26,939 bases of DNA. Origin: DASWIG01 sp965371445. Lineage in GTDB: Bacteria > Acidobacteriota > Thermoanaerobaculia > Multivoradales > J023. Below the pieces are notes generated by a model. That model saw nothing but the letters and a program-made list of their open reading frames with translations, made no database searches and was not told the origin of the DNA. The stretch is from assembly GCA_965371445.1 (NCBI GenBank), contig CBDUYN010000141.1, positions 1-26,939 on the forward strand. Reading direction: 5' to 3'. Shown piece after piece: positions 1 to 7,692 of the stretch (position 1 is the first letter of the stretch; every line of letters begins with the position of its first letter). Both the position numbers and the translations under genes were made by a program.

Positions 1-27
1 TCCTCGGAGCGGCACCGGGGTCGAGTC

Positions 28-963
28 CTAAGGTAGCCCAGTGAGCCGCCTAAGACCGGCCAGCTCCCGCGCCAGCTGCCCCGCGAGCCGCGCATTGTTC
101 AAGACGAGCTCGACGTTGGCCCGCAGGCTCTCCCCACCCGTCGCCTCGTGGATCCGCTCGAGCAGGAACGGCGTCAGCTCCTTGCCCTGGAGGCCGCGTG
201 CCGCGGCTTCGGCCAGGGCGTCCGCGATCTGTGACTCGACGTCGAGCGCGTCGAGTGCGTGCTCCTCGGGAATCGGATTCGCGACGACGACGCCGCCGGC
301 CAAACCCAGCTCCCACTTCGTGGCGACGAGGCGCGCCAGCTCGCCGACGTCGTCGACGCATTCCTCCAGAGGGCAGCCGCTCTCCCGGCAGTAGAAGGCG
401 GGGAGCTTGTCGGTCCCGAAGCCGACGACCGGAACGCCGTGGGTTTCCAGGACCTCCAGCGTCGCCGCGAGGTCGAGGATCGACTTGGCCCCGGCGCAGA
501 CCACGGCGACGTTCGAGCGGGCGATCTCGCCCAGGTCGGCGGAGACGTCGAAGCTCTCCCCGGCGCCACGGTGGACGCCGCCGATGCCGCCTGTCGCCAT
601 CACCCGGATGCCCGCGGCCGCGGCGGCGATCAAGGTGCCGGCGACGGTCGTCGCGCCGTCGCCGCCGCGGGCGACGACGCCGGGAAAGTCGCGGCGGCTG
701 ACCTTGGCGACGCCGGCGGCGCTCGCCACGTGCTCCAGTGCCTCGTCGTCGAGGCCGACGCGGATCCGTCCGCCGACGATGGCGATCGTCGCCGGCACCG
801 AGCCCGCTTCGCGCACCGCCGCCTCGACGCGACGCGCGGTCTCGAGGTTCTCGGGGTAGGGCATGCCGTGGGCGATGATCGTCGACTCGAGGGCGACGAC
901 GCCCCCGCCGGAAGCGAGGGCGCTTTGGACCTCGGGGTGAACGTCCAGGTGACGGCTCAGCAT
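28..963 (-). CDS. psuG: Pseudouridine-5'-phosphate glycosidase
   Basis: This 311-residue protein belongs to the PsuG/YeiN (IndA) family, which in the cytoplasm reversibly splits pseudouridine 5'-phosphate into uracil and ribose 5-phosphate during pseudouridine salvage. Family hallmarks are all present: ALESTIIAHGMPYP near the N terminus, VAKVSRRD, GGIGGVHRG and CAGAKSILDL. By alignment from memory with the E. coli enzyme, the catalytic residues correspond to E26, K87, H131, D143 and K160. The length is normal for the family, and the start fits because homologues begin just before this point. The usual partner kinase PsuK is not in the window; it could lie beyond the left edge, since the gene ends only 27 bases from it. 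The ADOP permease stops 33 bp upstream on the same strand, but a promoter in that gap suggests separate transcription. Confidence 0.95.
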   Translation of the reverse strand: MLSRHLDVHPEVQSALASGGGVVALESTIIAHGMPYPENLETARRVEAAVREAGSVPATIAIVGGRIRVGLDDEALEHVASAAGVAKVSRRDFPGVVARGGDGATTVAGTLIAAAAAGIRVMATGGIGGVHRGAGESFDVSADLGEIARSNVAVVCAGAKSILDLAATLEVLETHGVPVVGFGTDKLPAFYCRESGCPLEECVDDVGELARLVATKWELGLAGGVVVANPIPEEHALDALDVESQIADALAEAAARGLQGKELTPFLLERIHEATGGESLRANVELVLNNARLAGQLARELAGLRRLTGLP

Positions 964-970
964 GCCGGCG

Positions 971-1000
971 ATTATAGGGTCACCGACGGCCGAGCGTCAC
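971..1000 (-). promoter_or_regulatory. Candidate sigma70-type promoter of psuG, near-leaderless
   Basis: Read on the minus strand there is a perfect TATAAT (971-976), an 18-base spacer and GTGACG (995-1000) as a weak -35 match. The -10 box ends only 7 bases before the psuG ATG, so transcription would start at or next to the start codon, and no Shine-Dalgarno sequence is seen. The -35 box overlaps the stop codon of the upstream permease gene (997-999). Confidence 0.5.
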
Positions 1001-3414
1001 TCGGCACGCAAGGCGTCGGTCGGCGAGAGGTTCGCGGCGCGCAGCGCCGGCGCCAGACTGGCGGCCAGGATGACGGCGAAGAGCCCCACCGTGACGATCG
1101 GCAGGAAGATCAACCAGCCCGCCGTCATGCCCTCGATGACCGACTCCAATCCCTGGCGCACGACGTAGACGAGCGGCAAGGCGATCACGACGCCCACCGC
1201 GGCGAGCCCCGCGCCGTCGCGCATCACCATGCCGAGCATGTTGCCGCGGCTCGCGCCGAGCGCCACCCGCACGCCGATCTCCTGGGTGCGCTGGGTCACG
1301 GAATAGGCGAGCACGCCGTAGACGCCGAGCGCCGCGAGCAGCAAGGCGACGGCGCCGAAGCCGCCCAGCAGGTTCCCGAAGACCGTGATCCCGACGTAGA
1401 CCGTGGCCAGGACGTCGTCGTATTCGCGGAGCTCGGCCACCGGCAGGTCACGGTCGTAGCTCCAGACTGCGGCACGGGCCGAGTCGGCGAGCGCCATCGG
1501 ATCGCCGCCCGCGGCGCGTACGAGGAAGCGTGCCGTACGCCTCTCCTCGTCCTGGGTCCAGGGCACGTAGACCATGGAGTTGAGCGGTCCCGAGAACTTG
1601 GCCAGGCGCCGCTGGTTCACCGACTTCGCCATGGCGACGACCCGGCGTTCGACCTCGCCGACGACGACGGTCTTGCCCACCGGGTCCTCGCCGGGCCAAA
1701 AACGCTCGGCGAAGCGCCGGTCGACGATCGCCACCTGGGCGGCGTCGGCGTTGTCGGCCAGCGTGAAGTCGCGTCCTCGCAGGAGCGGGATCGACATGGC
1801 TTCGAAGTAACCCGGGACGACGGTGAGCGACGTCGCCTGCGGCCGCGGCTCGCCCTCTGCGATGGGCTGATCCTCTACCTCGACCTCGGTCACGGCGTTC
1901 TGGTAGGTGCGCGGCAGGGCCGAGGCGAGGGTGGCGCTCTCGACGCCGGGCAGGGCCTGAAGCTCCGGCAGGAGGCTCTCGAAAAAGGCGTTGCGCTTCT
2001 CGGGGCCGTCGTACTGCGCCTCCGGCAGCGTGAGCCGGAAGGTGAGGAGGCGTTCGTCGTCGAATCCCGGGTCGGTGTGCTGCGCTTCGAGGAAGCTCTT
2101 GAGCAGAAGGGCGATGCCGCACAGGAGGACCAAGGCGAGCGCGACCTGGGTGACGACGAGGCTCTTGCGCAGCCAGCCCCGCGAGGCCGACGCATTGCCC
2201 CGGACGCCTTCCTTGAGCTTCTCGACGAGCGCGCCGCTGGTGGAGCGCAGTGCCGGGAACGTGCCGAAGACGAGGCCCGCGGCAGCCGAGATGGCGAGCG
2301 AGTAGAGAAGCACCCGCGAGTCGACGACGGGCAGGAAGAGCTGCGGGATGTCGCTGCCGAGGGCGTTTCGGACCATCCGGACTCCGACCAGACCCAGGCC
2401 GATCCCTACGAGCCCTCCGGTCATGGCGAGCACCACGCTCTCAGTCAGCAGCTGGCGCACGATCCGCCAGCGGCTGGCGCCGATCGCCGAGCGCAGGGCG
2501 AGCTCCCGCTGGCGCACCTGGCCCCGCGCCAGCAAGAGGTTCGCGAGATTGGCGCAGGCGATGAGCAAGAGGAAGATACCGGCCCCCTGCATCGTGCGAA
2601 AGAGCTTCCTGTCCTCGGGACCCGGCATGAAATCGCGAAAGGGCATCGCCTCGACGCCGATGCCGCGGTTGGCGTCGGGGAAGCTACGCTCGAGCTCGGC
2701 CGCGATCGCCGCCAGATCCTCGCGGGCCTGCTTCAGGCTGACGTCCGGCCGGCGCTTGCCGATGGCCGGCCAGATCGTCGCGTCGTCCCGATCGATCGTG
2801 GCCGGGTCGACGGCCAGCGGCAAGTAGACGTCGAGGCCCGCGTCGAGGAACTGGAAGCCCTCCTCCAGGACCCCGACCACCTCGAAGGGCTTCCGGTCAA
2901 GCTCGATCGATCGGCCGAGGACGCCCCGGTCGCCGCCGAAGCGACTCTCGAAGAAGGAATGGCTCAAAACGGCGACCGCTTCGCCGCCGGGCAGCCCCTC
3001 TTCCTCCGTGAAGCTCCGGCCGAGGGCGAGGGAGACCTTGACGACGCGGAAGAAAGAGGGCGAGACCTCGGCGACTCCAAGGGCCTCGGGATCGCCAGCG
3101 CCGGTGAGGTTCCGCGAATCGCCGCGGTAACCCGCCAGCTCCTCGAAGACGCGGTTCTTGTCGCGGTAGTCGACGAAGTCGGCGGGCGAAAGGGCTCGCC
3201 GGTCGAAGGTGCGCGCCACTTCCTTGCGCCACACGAGCATCAGCCGCGCCTCGGGATCGAAGTCGAGCGGACGGATGAGAAGCGAGTTGACGACGCTGAA
3301 GACGACGGTGTTGCCGGCGATGATGAGCGCCAGCGAGGCGATGGCGACGATCGCCACCATTTTGCTCCGAAAGAGCGTGCGAAGGGCGAAGTGCAGGTCT
3401 TGGACGATTCCCAT
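997..3414 (-). CDS. ADOP-type orphan ABC permease (MacB/FtsX-like)
   Basis: This 805-residue membrane protein has the duplicated MacB/FtsX permease layout. A transmembrane helix lies at about residues 19-42 and is followed by a periplasmic MacB core-like domain. Next comes a helix group with the FtsX signature RELALRSAIGASRWRIVRQ, then a second helix and periplasmic domain, and last a helix group with EIGVRVALGAS. No ABC ATPase gene is adjacent, which matches the acidobacterial duplicated orphan permease family. By analogy with MacB it may couple cytoplasmic ATP hydrolysis to envelope transport or mechanotransmission, but the substrate and the ATPase partner are unknown. I chose the ATG at 3414 over an upstream in-frame start because it has GAGGA about 10 bases upstream and begins with the usual LHFALRTL segment; the extra upstream residues are low-complexity and unlike the family. 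It is divergent from the metalloprotease gene. Confidence 0.9.
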   Translation of the reverse strand: MGIVQDLHFALRTLFRSKMVAIVAIASLALIIAGNTVVFSVVNSLLIRPLDFDPEARLMLVWRKEVARTFDRRALSPADFVDYRDKNRVFEELAGYRGDSRNLTGAGDPEALGVAEVSPSFFRVVKVSLALGRSFTEEEGLPGGEAVAVLSHSFFESRFGGDRGVLGRSIELDRKPFEVVGVLEEGFQFLDAGLDVYLPLAVDPATIDRDDATIWPAIGKRRPDVSLKQAREDLAAIAAELERSFPDANRGIGVEAMPFRDFMPGPEDRKLFRTMQGAGIFLLLIACANLANLLLARGQVRQRELALRSAIGASRWRIVRQLLTESVVLAMTGGLVGIGLGLVGVRMVRNALGSDIPQLFLPVVDSRVLLYSLAISAAAGLVFGTFPALRSTSGALVEKLKEGVRGNASASRGWLRKSLVVTQVALALVLLCGIALLLKSFLEAQHTDPGFDDERLLTFRLTLPEAQYDGPEKRNAFFESLLPELQALPGVESATLASALPRTYQNAVTEVEVEDQPIAEGEPRPQATSLTVVPGYFEAMSIPLLRGRDFTLADNADAAQVAIVDRRFAERFWPGEDPVGKTVVVGEVERRVVAMAKSVNQRRLAKFSGPLNSMVYVPWTQDEERRTARFLVRAAGGDPMALADSARAAVWSYDRDLPVAELREYDDVLATVYVGITVFGNLLGGFGAVALLLAALGVYGVLAYSVTQRTQEIGVRVALGASRGNMLGMVMRDGAGLAAVGVVIALPLVYVVRQGLESVIEGMTAGWLIFLPIVTVGLFAVILAASLAPALRAANLSPTDALRAE

Positions 3415-3446
3415 GGCCGTAGGTCCTCGGTAGGTTCCGCGTAACG

Positions 3447-3471
3447 GCGGCCCCCCGCAGGGAGGGGCCGC
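3447..3471 (-). promoter_or_regulatory. Hairpin in the leader of the first ADOP permease
   Basis: An 8-bp perfect stem (GCGGCCCC pairing with GGGGCCGC) lies 33 bases upstream of the permease ATG, in the 227-bp divergent intergenic region. On the plus strand it is followed by TTT. On the minus strand it would fold in the permease 5' leader. Function is unknown; a regulatory leader hairpin is one possibility. Confidence 0.3.
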
Positions 3472-3553
3472 TTTGGACTCTGTGAAGAGGAACGGCGCCG
3501 GAATCGAATTGTTACAGAGCTGATGGCGACGTTTCGAGGCGTCAGAACCAGGC

Positions 3554-3587
3554 TTTCGAAAGTCTTGAAAATCGTGTATGATCATAC
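3554..3587 (+). promoter_or_regulatory. Promoter with overlapping palindrome upstream of the metalloprotease
   Basis: TTTCGA (3554-3559), a 17-base spacer and TATGAT (3577-3582) form a plausible sigma70-type promoter 60 bases before the metalloprotease start. The -10 box sits inside a perfect 12-base palindrome, GTATGATCATAC (3576-3587), which could be an operator for a dimeric regulator. The region is AT-rich compared with its surroundings. Confidence 0.45.
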
Positions 3588-3641
3588 CGGCGGTGAGAGG
3601 TGGCCGCACGACGACGACCAACCTCCAGAGGAAATAGTCAC

Positions 3642-6176
3642 ATGCAAATGTTTACACGAATCGCTACCGCACTCGTCGTTCTCACGGCCATCTCGGCGGG
3701 CCTTGCCGGGCAAGAGGCCCCCCTGGCCCAGTCCCCGGACAACGTCTGGACCTTTCTCTCGGACGACGAGCTCGAGCTCCGCAAGAGCGGCCAGGCCGAG
3801 CCGCAGGTCCGGCCGAAGCGCTTTCAGGCAGCACAGTTGGAGCCCTCGGCCCTCGACGTGATCCTGGCCGCGGTGCCGATGGAATTCACGCCGGCGGCTG
3901 AGAGCGCGCCCGTCGAGATGCTGCTCCCGACCCCCGACGGCCGTTTCGAGCGCTTCGCGGTGGTCGAGTCGCCGATCATGCATCCGGATCTCCAACGCTG
4001 GCTGGCCGGGCAGGGCTGGCCGATGCGCACCTACAAGGGGCGCAGCCTCGAGGAGGTGGCGACGACCGTGCGCCTCGACTGGGGAGGTCCTTCGGGCTTT
4101 CACGCCATGGTGTACTCGCCCGGCGGCAGCTACTTCGTCGATCCCGCCGATGCGGACGACCGCCGGCGTTACGTCACTTATTTCAAGCGCGACAACCCGA
4201 GTACGGTGGCGCTACGCTGTGAAGGGGCGGAGCTCGGGGGAATCGGGCTCGGAGAGCCTCGGCGCCTGACTTCGAAGGCCGGGACGTCGACCAACGGCCA
4301 CCTGCGCACCTACCGTACCGCGGTCGCCGTGAGCGGCGACTACACGGCCGAATTGGCCAGCGGTAGCGTCGCCCAGGCGCAGGCGAACGTCGTCACCATC
4401 GTCAACCGCGTCAACCAGACCTACGAGCGCGAGCTGTCGGTGCGCCTCTCCCTGATCGCCAACAACACTGACGTCGTCTACACGAACGCCGCCACCGATC
4501 CCTTCACCGAGGCCAGTGCCTCCACCATGCTGGGCGAGAACCAGGCCAACATGAACGCGGTGATCGGCTCCGCCAACTACGACTTCGGCCACGTCTTCTA
4601 CCGTGGCGGCAGCGGCATCGCTTCCCTCGGAAGTCTCTGTGGCGCGAACAAGGCTCGGGGCGTGAGCGGCTTGTGGCAGGCGACGGGCGACTCGATCGTG
4701 GTCGACATGGTGGCGCACGAGATGGGGCACCAGTTGGGCGCCAGCCACACCTTCAACTCGCCTCTGGGCTTCTGCACAGGCGGCAACTACAGCCCCGGGA
4801 CCGCCTGGGAGCCGGGCAGCGGGACGACGATCATGTCGTACTCCGGCATCTGCGACGCGGACAACGTGCAGAGCGCGAGCGACGACTACTTCCACGCCGG
4901 CAGCCTCGACCAGATGCTCACGTTCGTCGGCGGCGCCGGCGCCTGCGCTTCGACCTCTTCGGCCGGCAACGCCAACGCACCGACGGTCACCGCCGGCGGC
5001 AGCTACACGATCCCGGCCAACACCCCCTTCGAGCTGACGGTGGCCGGCAGCAACGACGCCGACGGCGATTCGCTCACCTACACCTGGGAGCAATTCGACC
5101 TCGGTGCCGCGGCGACGCTCGCCGCCGGCGACCAGGGCGGCAATCCGATCGTCCGCTCCCTGCCCCCGAGCGCCAATGCCGAGCGCAACGTCACCGGGAC
5201 GAGGCTCGGCGAGATGCTGCCGAGCACCAACCGCACGCTGAGCTTTCGCGTCACGGCCCGCGACAACAACGCCGGGGGCGGCCGCGTCGGCGAGGACACC
5301 GTGACCCTGACGTCGACGACGATGGCCGGCCCCTTCGAGCTGACCGCCCCGAACGGCAGCGAGGAATTCCCGACCGGCAGCACCCAGACGGTGACCTGGA
5401 ACGTGGCCGGCACCAACGGCGGCGCCGTCAACGCGGCCAACGTCGACATCCTGCTCTCGACCGACAGCGGCCAGAGCTTCCCCACCGTCCTTGTCTCGGC
5501 GACGCCCAACGACGGCTCCCAGAGCGTCACCTTCCCTTTTATTTCGACGGCCGGCGCCCGCGTCAAGGTCAGGGGATCCGGCAACGTCTTCTTCGACATG
5601 TCCGACGCCGACTTCTCGATCGGTGCGTTCGGGCAGTGCCGGAACCCGTCCCTGGCTCTTTCTCCCGGATCGACCGTCAGCGACGACATGACGGTCACCG
5701 GCCATCCTGAGGCGCTTTCCGACCTCGACGTCAGCCTCGACATCTTTCACGGCTGGATCGGCGACCTCACCGTCACCCTTCTGCACGTCGACACCGGCAC
5801 CTCCGTCGTGCTCGTCGACGAGCCCGGGACACCCAACTTCACCTACCCCAGTGACGTGGGATGTCAAGAGGACGAAATCGACGCGACTCTCGACGACGAG
5901 GCGATGGTAGCGGCGGAGGACCAGTGCAATGCCTCCCCGCCGGCCATGGGCGGCCTGGTGACACCGAACAACCCGCTGAGCGCCTTCACCGGCGAATCCC
6001 TCAACGGCACCTGGAGGTTGTCGGTCCAGGCCCTCTGGAACTGGGGCGGGACTCGCCCTGAGGTGGTCAACGAGTGGTGCCTGAAGTCCCAATTTCCCGT
6101 CGTTCTTCCCGACGACATCTTCAGCGACGGTTTCGAGTCGGGCGACATGTCCAAGTGGTCGTCGTCGGTTCCCTGA
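3642..6176 (+). CDS. Secreted reprolysin-like zinc metalloprotease with P domain
   Basis: This is an 844-residue exported endopeptidase. A signal peptide covers about residues 1-24 and is followed by a propeptide-like region. The metzincin catalytic domain has the zinc motif HEMGHQLGASH (H359, E360, H363, H369) and a Met-turn at M398 in IMSYSG, which places it in the M12B/reprolysin-like group. After it come Ig-like beta-sandwich segments (about 450-660), the second containing VTWNVAGTNGG. A proprotein-convertase P domain follows (about 666-815), with the pattern DLDVSLDIFHGWIGDLTVTL through NGTWRLSV. The protein ends in the tail IFSDGFESGDMSKWS, also found on the beta-helix protein at 20.5 kb. 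I chose the ATG at 3642 because AGAGGAAA lies about 8 bases upstream and it gives a clean signal peptide; a GTG at 3600 is rejected. It likely digests extracellular protein. Confidence 0.92.
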   Translation: MQMFTRIATALVVLTAISAGLAGQEAPLAQSPDNVWTFLSDDELELRKSGQAEPQVRPKRFQAAQLEPSALDVILAAVPMEFTPAAESAPVEMLLPTPDGRFERFAVVESPIMHPDLQRWLAGQGWPMRTYKGRSLEEVATTVRLDWGGPSGFHAMVYSPGGSYFVDPADADDRRRYVTYFKRDNPSTVALRCEGAELGGIGLGEPRRLTSKAGTSTNGHLRTYRTAVAVSGDYTAELASGSVAQAQANVVTIVNRVNQTYERELSVRLSLIANNTDVVYTNAATDPFTEASASTMLGENQANMNAVIGSANYDFGHVFYRGGSGIASLGSLCGANKARGVSGLWQATGDSIVVDMVAHEMGHQLGASHTFNSPLGFCTGGNYSPGTAWEPGSGTTIMSYSGICDADNVQSASDDYFHAGSLDQMLTFVGGAGACASTSSAGNANAPTVTAGGSYTIPANTPFELTVAGSNDADGDSLTYTWEQFDLGAAATLAAGDQGGNPIVRSLPPSANAERNVTGTRLGEMLPSTNRTLSFRVTARDNNAGGGRVGEDTVTLTSTTMAGPFELTAPNGSEEFPTGSTQTVTWNVAGTNGGAVNAANVDILLSTDSGQSFPTVLVSATPNDGSQSVTFPFISTAGARVKVRGSGNVFFDMSDADFSIGAFGQCRNPSLALSPGSTVSDDMTVTGHPEALSDLDVSLDIFHGWIGDLTVTLLHVDTGTSVVLVDEPGTPNFTYPSDVGCQEDEIDATLDDEAMVAAEDQCNASPPAMGGLVTPNNPLSAFTGESLNGTWRLSVQALWNWGGTRPEVVNEWCLKSQFPVVLPDDIFSDGFESGDMSKWSSSVP

Positions 6177-6189
6177 CGGCTCGTCCTCT

Positions 6190-6206
6190 CACCCCTCGTC
6201 GGGGTG
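6190..6206 (+). terminator. Candidate terminator after the metalloprotease gene
   Basis: A CACCCC/GGGGTG 6-bp stem with a 5-base loop begins 14 bases after the stop codon and is followed by a pyrimidine-rich stretch (6207-6221), though not a pure T run. It would partly separate the metalloprotease from the methyltransferase gene that follows. Confidence 0.4.
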
Positions 6207-6310
6207 TGCTACTCTTTCCTCAATCCATCCCCATTCTGGCTGTCGTGCCGGACGAGCCCCTCACAGGCTCGTGCGCCGGAGACCGTCAGGAACCGAAGGA
6301 GGACCGAGCC

Positions 6311-7093
6311 ATGTCGAGGCCGCCGAGAAGACTTGCACGAATACGCCGCCTGACCCTTCACCCGTCCGCTCTGTGCGCCATTCTGGCCGCGGTCCTGCTC
6401 GCGTCCTGCCTCTGGGCCCAGCCTCCGGCCTCCCCGCCCTCCGGGCCGGACCAGGCGACTCTCGACCGCATCCAGCGCGAGTGCCTGCGGGCCTATCCGC
6501 CGGAGCTTCTCGCCGACATGGCTTCCGGTGCCCAGGAGATCCCCGCCGAGGTCGAGGAGGCTCCGAAGGCCCAGATGCAGTTCCTCGACAAGGAAATCCC
6601 CCTCGACAAGGGGTTGTTCTACCCCTCCCTCCTGGAAGAGCTCGTGCCGCCCCTCGCGCGCTACATCTCGCCGAAGAGCCGTTTCCTGGACCTGGGGAGC
6701 GGCGACGGACGGGTGGTCTTCCTGGCCGCCGTCCTCGGGGCCCATGCCACCGGGATCGAGTACGACCCGAAGATGGTGAAGACCAGCCGCCGGGCGCTCA
6801 AGGCCTTGAAAGGCGTCGTCGACGCCAAGCGGGTGCGGATCGTCGAAGGCGACTTCTTCAAGTCCTCCTGGTCGCCCTACGACGTCATCTTCTTCTTTGA
6901 CCTGAGCTCCTTCGCCCCGGATCGTGTCCGCGAGAAGCTGCGTAAGGAGGTGGATCCGGCGACGCGCCTCGTCATCGGGTACGAGCAGGCGCCCTTTCCG
7001 GGCTTCGAGCTCGAGGCCGTGTTCCCCGAGGACGCCCGGATACCGAGCATGAGGGTCTACCGGCGGCAGGCCGAGCTCCCTCCTTCTCAGTGA
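6311..7093 (+). CDS. Class I SAM-dependent methyltransferase with an export/lipoprotein leader
   Basis: The protein has 260 residues. Residues 1-33 look like an export leader: basic residues, a hydrophobic stretch (about 19-32) and the lipobox LLASC with Cys33. The rest is a Rossmann methyltransferase domain with SAM-binding motif I FLDLGSGDG (125-133), the acidic end of strand 2 in GIEYDP, and EGDFF further on. The pattern resembles the small bacterial DLGSGDGR methyltransferases related to Dot1 folds, whose substrates are generally unknown. The ATG at 6311 has GAAGGAGGA 6 bases upstream; an ORF opening further upstream lacks this and is rejected. The gene ends tail to tail with msrA, overlapping it by 7 bases. 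The export leader is odd for an enzyme that needs cytoplasmic SAM. The fold is confident; location and substrate are not. Confidence 0.8.
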   Translation: MSRPPRRLARIRRLTLHPSALCAILAAVLLASCLWAQPPASPPSGPDQATLDRIQRECLRAYPPELLADMASGAQEIPAEVEEAPKAQMQFLDKEIPLDKGLFYPSLLEELVPPLARYISPKSRFLDLGSGDGRVVFLAAVLGAHATGIEYDPKMVKTSRRALKALKGVVDAKRVRIVEGDFFKSSWSPYDVIFFFDLSSFAPDRVREKLRKEVDPATRLVIGYEQAPFPGFELEAVFPEDARIPSMRVYRRQAELPPSQ

Positions 7094-7692
7094 CTCTCGC
7101 CCCAAAGCTCCTTCAAGCGCCGGTCCCGGCCACAGCCGTAACGATAGGACTTATAGTGAGCCGAGTTGTTCTTGTAGAAGTCCTGATGGTACTCCTCGGC
7201 CGCATAGAACTCCGACGCGGCGGTGATCTCGGTCACGATCGGACGGATCTCGGTCGTCTCGAGGAGCTTCTTTTTCGACTCTTCGGCGAGGCGCTTCTGC
7301 TCCTCGTCGTGGTAGAAGATCCCGCTGCGGTACTGGCTGCCCCGGTCGCAGAACTGACGGTCCTTGACGGTCGGGTCGATGTTGCGCCAGAAGACCTCCA
7401 GGAGCTCGGCGTAGGTGATCCGCTCGGGGTCGTAGACGACCTGGACCGCCTCGGCGTGTCCCGTGCCGCCGGAGGAGACCTCTTTGTAAGTCGGGTTCTT
7501 CTTCTTCCCATCGGTATACCCGGAGGTCGTCGAGTGGACGCCGTCGAGGACGTCGAACGGGGCTTCCATGCACCAGAAGCAGCCCCCGGCAAAGGTGGCG
7601 ACCGCGGTCTTGGCGCCGTCGTCGGCGAGGGCGGGCGGAATGGCCAGGAGGAGGACGGCGGCGAGCAGGCTCAGGGTGGTCTTTCTCTTCAT
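7087..7692 (-). CDS. msrA: Peptide-methionine (S)-S-oxide reductase MsrA, exported
   Basis: This 201-residue protein reduces the S-epimer of methionine sulfoxide in proteins and free methionine sulfoxide. A signal peptide (about residues 1-23, ending ALA) precedes the catalytic motif GGCFWC with nucleophile Cys38. Further family patterns are TSGYTDG, GHAEAVQVVYDP and the C-terminal YGCGRDRRLKELWG with a likely resolving cysteine. The ATG overlaps the msrB stop codon in an ATGA, so translation is probably coupled to msrB. A longer in-frame opening upstream lies inside msrB and was rejected. The leader implies a periplasmic repair role. The electron donor (thioredoxin-like or DsbD-like) is not in the window. 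Confidence 0.95.
   Translation of the reverse strand: MKRKTTLSLLAAVLLLAIPPALADDGAKTAVATFAGGCFWCMEAPFDVLDGVHSTTSGYTDGKKKNPTYKEVSSGGTGHAEAVQVVYDPERITYAELLEVFWRNIDPTVKDRQFCDRGSQYRSGIFYHDEEQKRLAEESKKKLLETTEIRPIVTEITAASEFYAAEEYHQDFYKNNSAHYKSYRYGCGRDRRLKELWGESH

Noticed and set aside
259..3444. A 1061-codon open frame on the plus strand
   Set aside because: It is the antisense shadow of psuG and the first ADOP permease in high-GC DNA; it has no family resemblance and is rich in Arg, Asp and Glu.
3600..3641. Earlier GTG start for the reprolysin-like protease
   Set aside because: It would place 14 mostly polar and basic residues before the signal peptide and lacks a ribosome binding site; the ATG at 3642 has a good one.
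4212..6092. A 626-codon open frame on the minus strand across the reprolysin-like protease
   Set aside because: It is an antisense shadow of a well-supported coding sequence.
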